From positions 1-64,000 of the forward strand of contig NZ_JAIQYY010000020.1 of the NCBI RefSeq assembly GCF_020181035.1: 64,000 nt of DNA. Reading direction: 5' to 3'. The DNA comes from Streptomyces sp. CoH27 (GTDB taxonomy: Bacteria > Actinomycetota > Actinomycetes > Streptomycetales > Streptomycetaceae). This document shows, one piece after another, positions 62,605 to 64,000 of the stretch (position 1 is its first letter; the number at the start of each line of letters is the position of its first letter). The notes beneath the pieces are model-generated. The model saw only the letters and a program-made list of their open reading frames with translations. It was not told the DNA's origin and did not search any database. The position numbers and the translations under genes are program-made.

Positions 62605-64000
62605 ATGGGGCACTACAAGTCGAATCTCCGCGACATCGAGTTCAACCTCTTCGAGGTACTGGGGCGCGACAAGGTGTACGGCACCGGCCCGTTCGAGGAG
62701 ATGGACGTCGACACCGCCAAGAGCGTCCTGGAGGAGCTGACCCGCCTCTCCGAGAACGAGCTGGCCGAGTCCTTCGCCGACGCCGACCGCAACCCGCCGG
62801 TCTTCGACCCGGAGACCAACACCGCGCCCGTCCCGGCATCCTTCAAGAAGAGCTACCAGGCCTTCATGGACTCCGAGTACTGGCGCCTCGGCCTGCCCGA
62901 GGAGATCGGCGGCACCACCTCGCCGCGCTCCCTGATCTGGGCCTACGCCGAGCTGATCCTGGGCGCCAACCCGGCCGTGTGGATGTACTCCTCGGGCCCG
63001 GCCTTCGCCGGCATCCTCTTCGAGGAGGGCAACGAGGTCCAGAAGCACATCGCCAAGATCGCCGTGGAGAAGCAGTGGGGCTCCACGATGGTGCTCACCG
63101 AGCCCGACGCGGGCTCCGACGTGGGCGCCGGCCGCACCAAGGCGGTCCAGCAGGAGGACGGCTCCTGGCACATCGAGGGCGTGAAGCGCTTCATCACCTC
63201 CGGTGAGCACGACATGTCGGAGAACATCCTCCACTACGTGCTCGCCCGCCCCGAGGGCGCCGGCCCCGGCACCAAGGGCCTCTCCCTCTTCCTCGTCCCG
63301 AAGTACGAGTTCGACTTCGAGACCGGCGAGCTGGGCGAGCGCAACGGCGTCTACGCCACCAACGTCGAGCACAAGATGGGCCTGAAGGCCTCCAACACCT
63401 GCGAGATGACCTTCGGCGACCAGCACCCCGCCAAGGGCTGGCTCATCGGCGACAAGCACGACGGCATCCGCCAGATGTTCCGCATCATCGAGTTCGCCCG
63501 CATGATGGTCGGCACGAAGGCGATCTCCACGCTGTCCACGGGCTACCTGAACGCGCTGGAGTACGCCAAGGAGCGCGTCCAGGGCCCGGACCTCGCGCAG
63601 TTCATGGACAAGACCGCGCCCAAGGTCACCATCACCCACCACCCGGACGTGCGCCGCTCGCTGATCACGCAGAAGGCGTACGCGGAGGGCATGCGCGCCC
63701 TGGTGCTGTACACCGCCTCGATCCAGGACGCGATCCAGGTCAAGGAGGCGAACGGCGAGGACGCCTCCGCCGAGCACGCGCTGAACGACCTGCTGCTGCC
63801 CATCGTCAAGGGCTACGGCTCCGAGAAGGGCTACGAGCAGCTCGCCCAGTCGCTGCAGACCTTCGGCGGCTCCGGCTTCCTCCAGGAGTACCCGATCGAG
63901 CAGTACATCCGGGACTCCAAGATCGACACCCTCTACGAGGGCACCACGGCGATCCAGGGCCAGGACTTCTTCTTCCGGAAGATCGTCCGCAACCAGGGCG
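62605..64000 (+). CDS. acyl-CoA dehydrogenase (3' end outside window)
   Basis: The frame is open to the window end; 465 codons are visible. It has the large FadE-type layout: N-terminal MGHYKSNLRDIEFNLFEVLGRD, a middle domain with WGSTMVLTEPDAGSDVGAGRT and WHIEGVKRFITSGEHDMSENILH (FAD/substrate contacts), VEHKMGLKASNTCEMTFGD, and near the end of the visible part QTFGGSGFLQEYPIEQYIRDSKIDTLYEGTTAIQGQDF, which includes the catalytic-region motif. It catalyses the first oxidation of beta-oxidation, giving electrons to ETF; the chain length is unknown. ATG 62605 with CGGAG eight bases upstream; an in-frame GTG at 62572 is an alternative. Confidence 0.9.
   Translation, partial: MGHYKSNLRDIEFNLFEVLGRDKVYGTGPFEEMDVDTAKSVLEELTRLSENELAESFADADRNPPVFDPETNTAPVPASFKKSYQAFMDSEYWRLGLPEEIGGTTSPRSLIWAYAELILGANPAVWMYSSGPAFAGILFEEGNEVQKHIAKIAVEKQWGSTMVLTEPDAGSDVGAGRTKAVQQEDGSWHIEGVKRFITSGEHDMSENILHYVLARPEGAGPGTKGLSLFLVPKYEFDFETGELGERNGVYATNVEHKMGLKASNTCEMTFGDQHPAKGWLIGDKHDGIRQMFRIIEFARMMVGTKAISTLSTGYLNALEYAKERVQGPDLAQFMDKTAPKVTITHHPDVRRSLITQKAYAEGMRALVLYTASIQDAIQVKEANGEDASAEHALNDLLLPIVKGYGSEKGYEQLAQSLQTFGGSGFLQEYPIEQYIRDSKIDTLYEGTTAIQGQDFFFRKIVRNQG

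Overview
The window is a very GC-rich actinobacterial chromosome segment, almost certainly Streptomyces. Third codon positions are close to saturated with G or C, GTG and TTG starts are common, many spurious antisense frames stay open, and the gene set (SCO2400-type zinc-ribbon protein, SpoIIE-type PP2C phosphatases, XRE-TPR regulators, PucR regulator, FUSC protein, Tat-exported proteins) is typical of the genus. Most of it looks like core chromosome: threonyl-, methionyl- and aspartyl-tRNA synthetase genes lie in it, and an acyl-CoA dehydrogenase runs off the right edge.

Left part (1-12.5 kb): the C-terminal end of a TnpB nuclease gene with an intact right-end hairpin, then an ECF sigma factor overlapping a membrane partner, and a minus-strand pair joining a membrane-tethered periplasmic-binding-type protein to a P-loop ATPase with an abnormal Walker A motif. 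A VOC protein, a zinc-ribbon membrane protein, a divergent LysR/NmrA pair, a UbiX-like flavin prenyltransferase fused to its neighbour through 24-bp repeats, an SMI1/KNR4 protein and two tiny overlapping Cys/His-rich genes follow.

Middle part (12.5-35 kb): a 1611-residue DUF3686-type AAA ATPase sits downstream of a flotillin (SPFH) gene, with a PucR regulator divergent from the flotillin. Then come a broken Tat-secreted lyase, a membrane protein/HTH_34 regulator pair, an aquaglyceroporin, an SDR, a divergent B3/B4-domain and XRE-cupin pair with three phased operator repeats, a DUF6445 protein, a DUF4142 protein, a GH13 glucosidase and a nucleoside hydrolase. A short threonyl-tRNA synthetase is preceded by a leader peptide with three consecutive Thr codons and a 14-bp terminator, a convincing ribosome-mediated attenuator. 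A lipoprotein, a hydrolase with its own upstream micro-ORF, and an XRE-TPR regulator end this part.

Right part (35-64 kb): an M20 amidohydrolase, large secreted beta-rich proteins, a regulator-like protein, membrane SpoIIE phosphatase, FUSC protein, a vWA protein with a very long acidic linker, metG, a secreted BNR/Ig-like protein, a pectate lyase, an orphan AbiEii-like nucleotidyltransferase, aspS, a PAS-GAF-PP2C-ATPase regulator whose 3' end overlaps an AI-2E-type permease, pirin, an SseB-domain protein, and a truncated alpha/beta hydrolase behind an intact twin-operator promoter whose frame runs without a stop into the acyl-CoA dehydrogenase.

The best candidates for under-described biology are the threonine attenuator controlling a truncated ThrRS, the flotillin/DUF3686 pair, the ATPase/tethered-binding-protein pair, and the TnpB right end with its predicted guide. 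No CRISPR array, rRNA or tRNA gene was recognised. All family assignments come from reading motifs, not from database searches.
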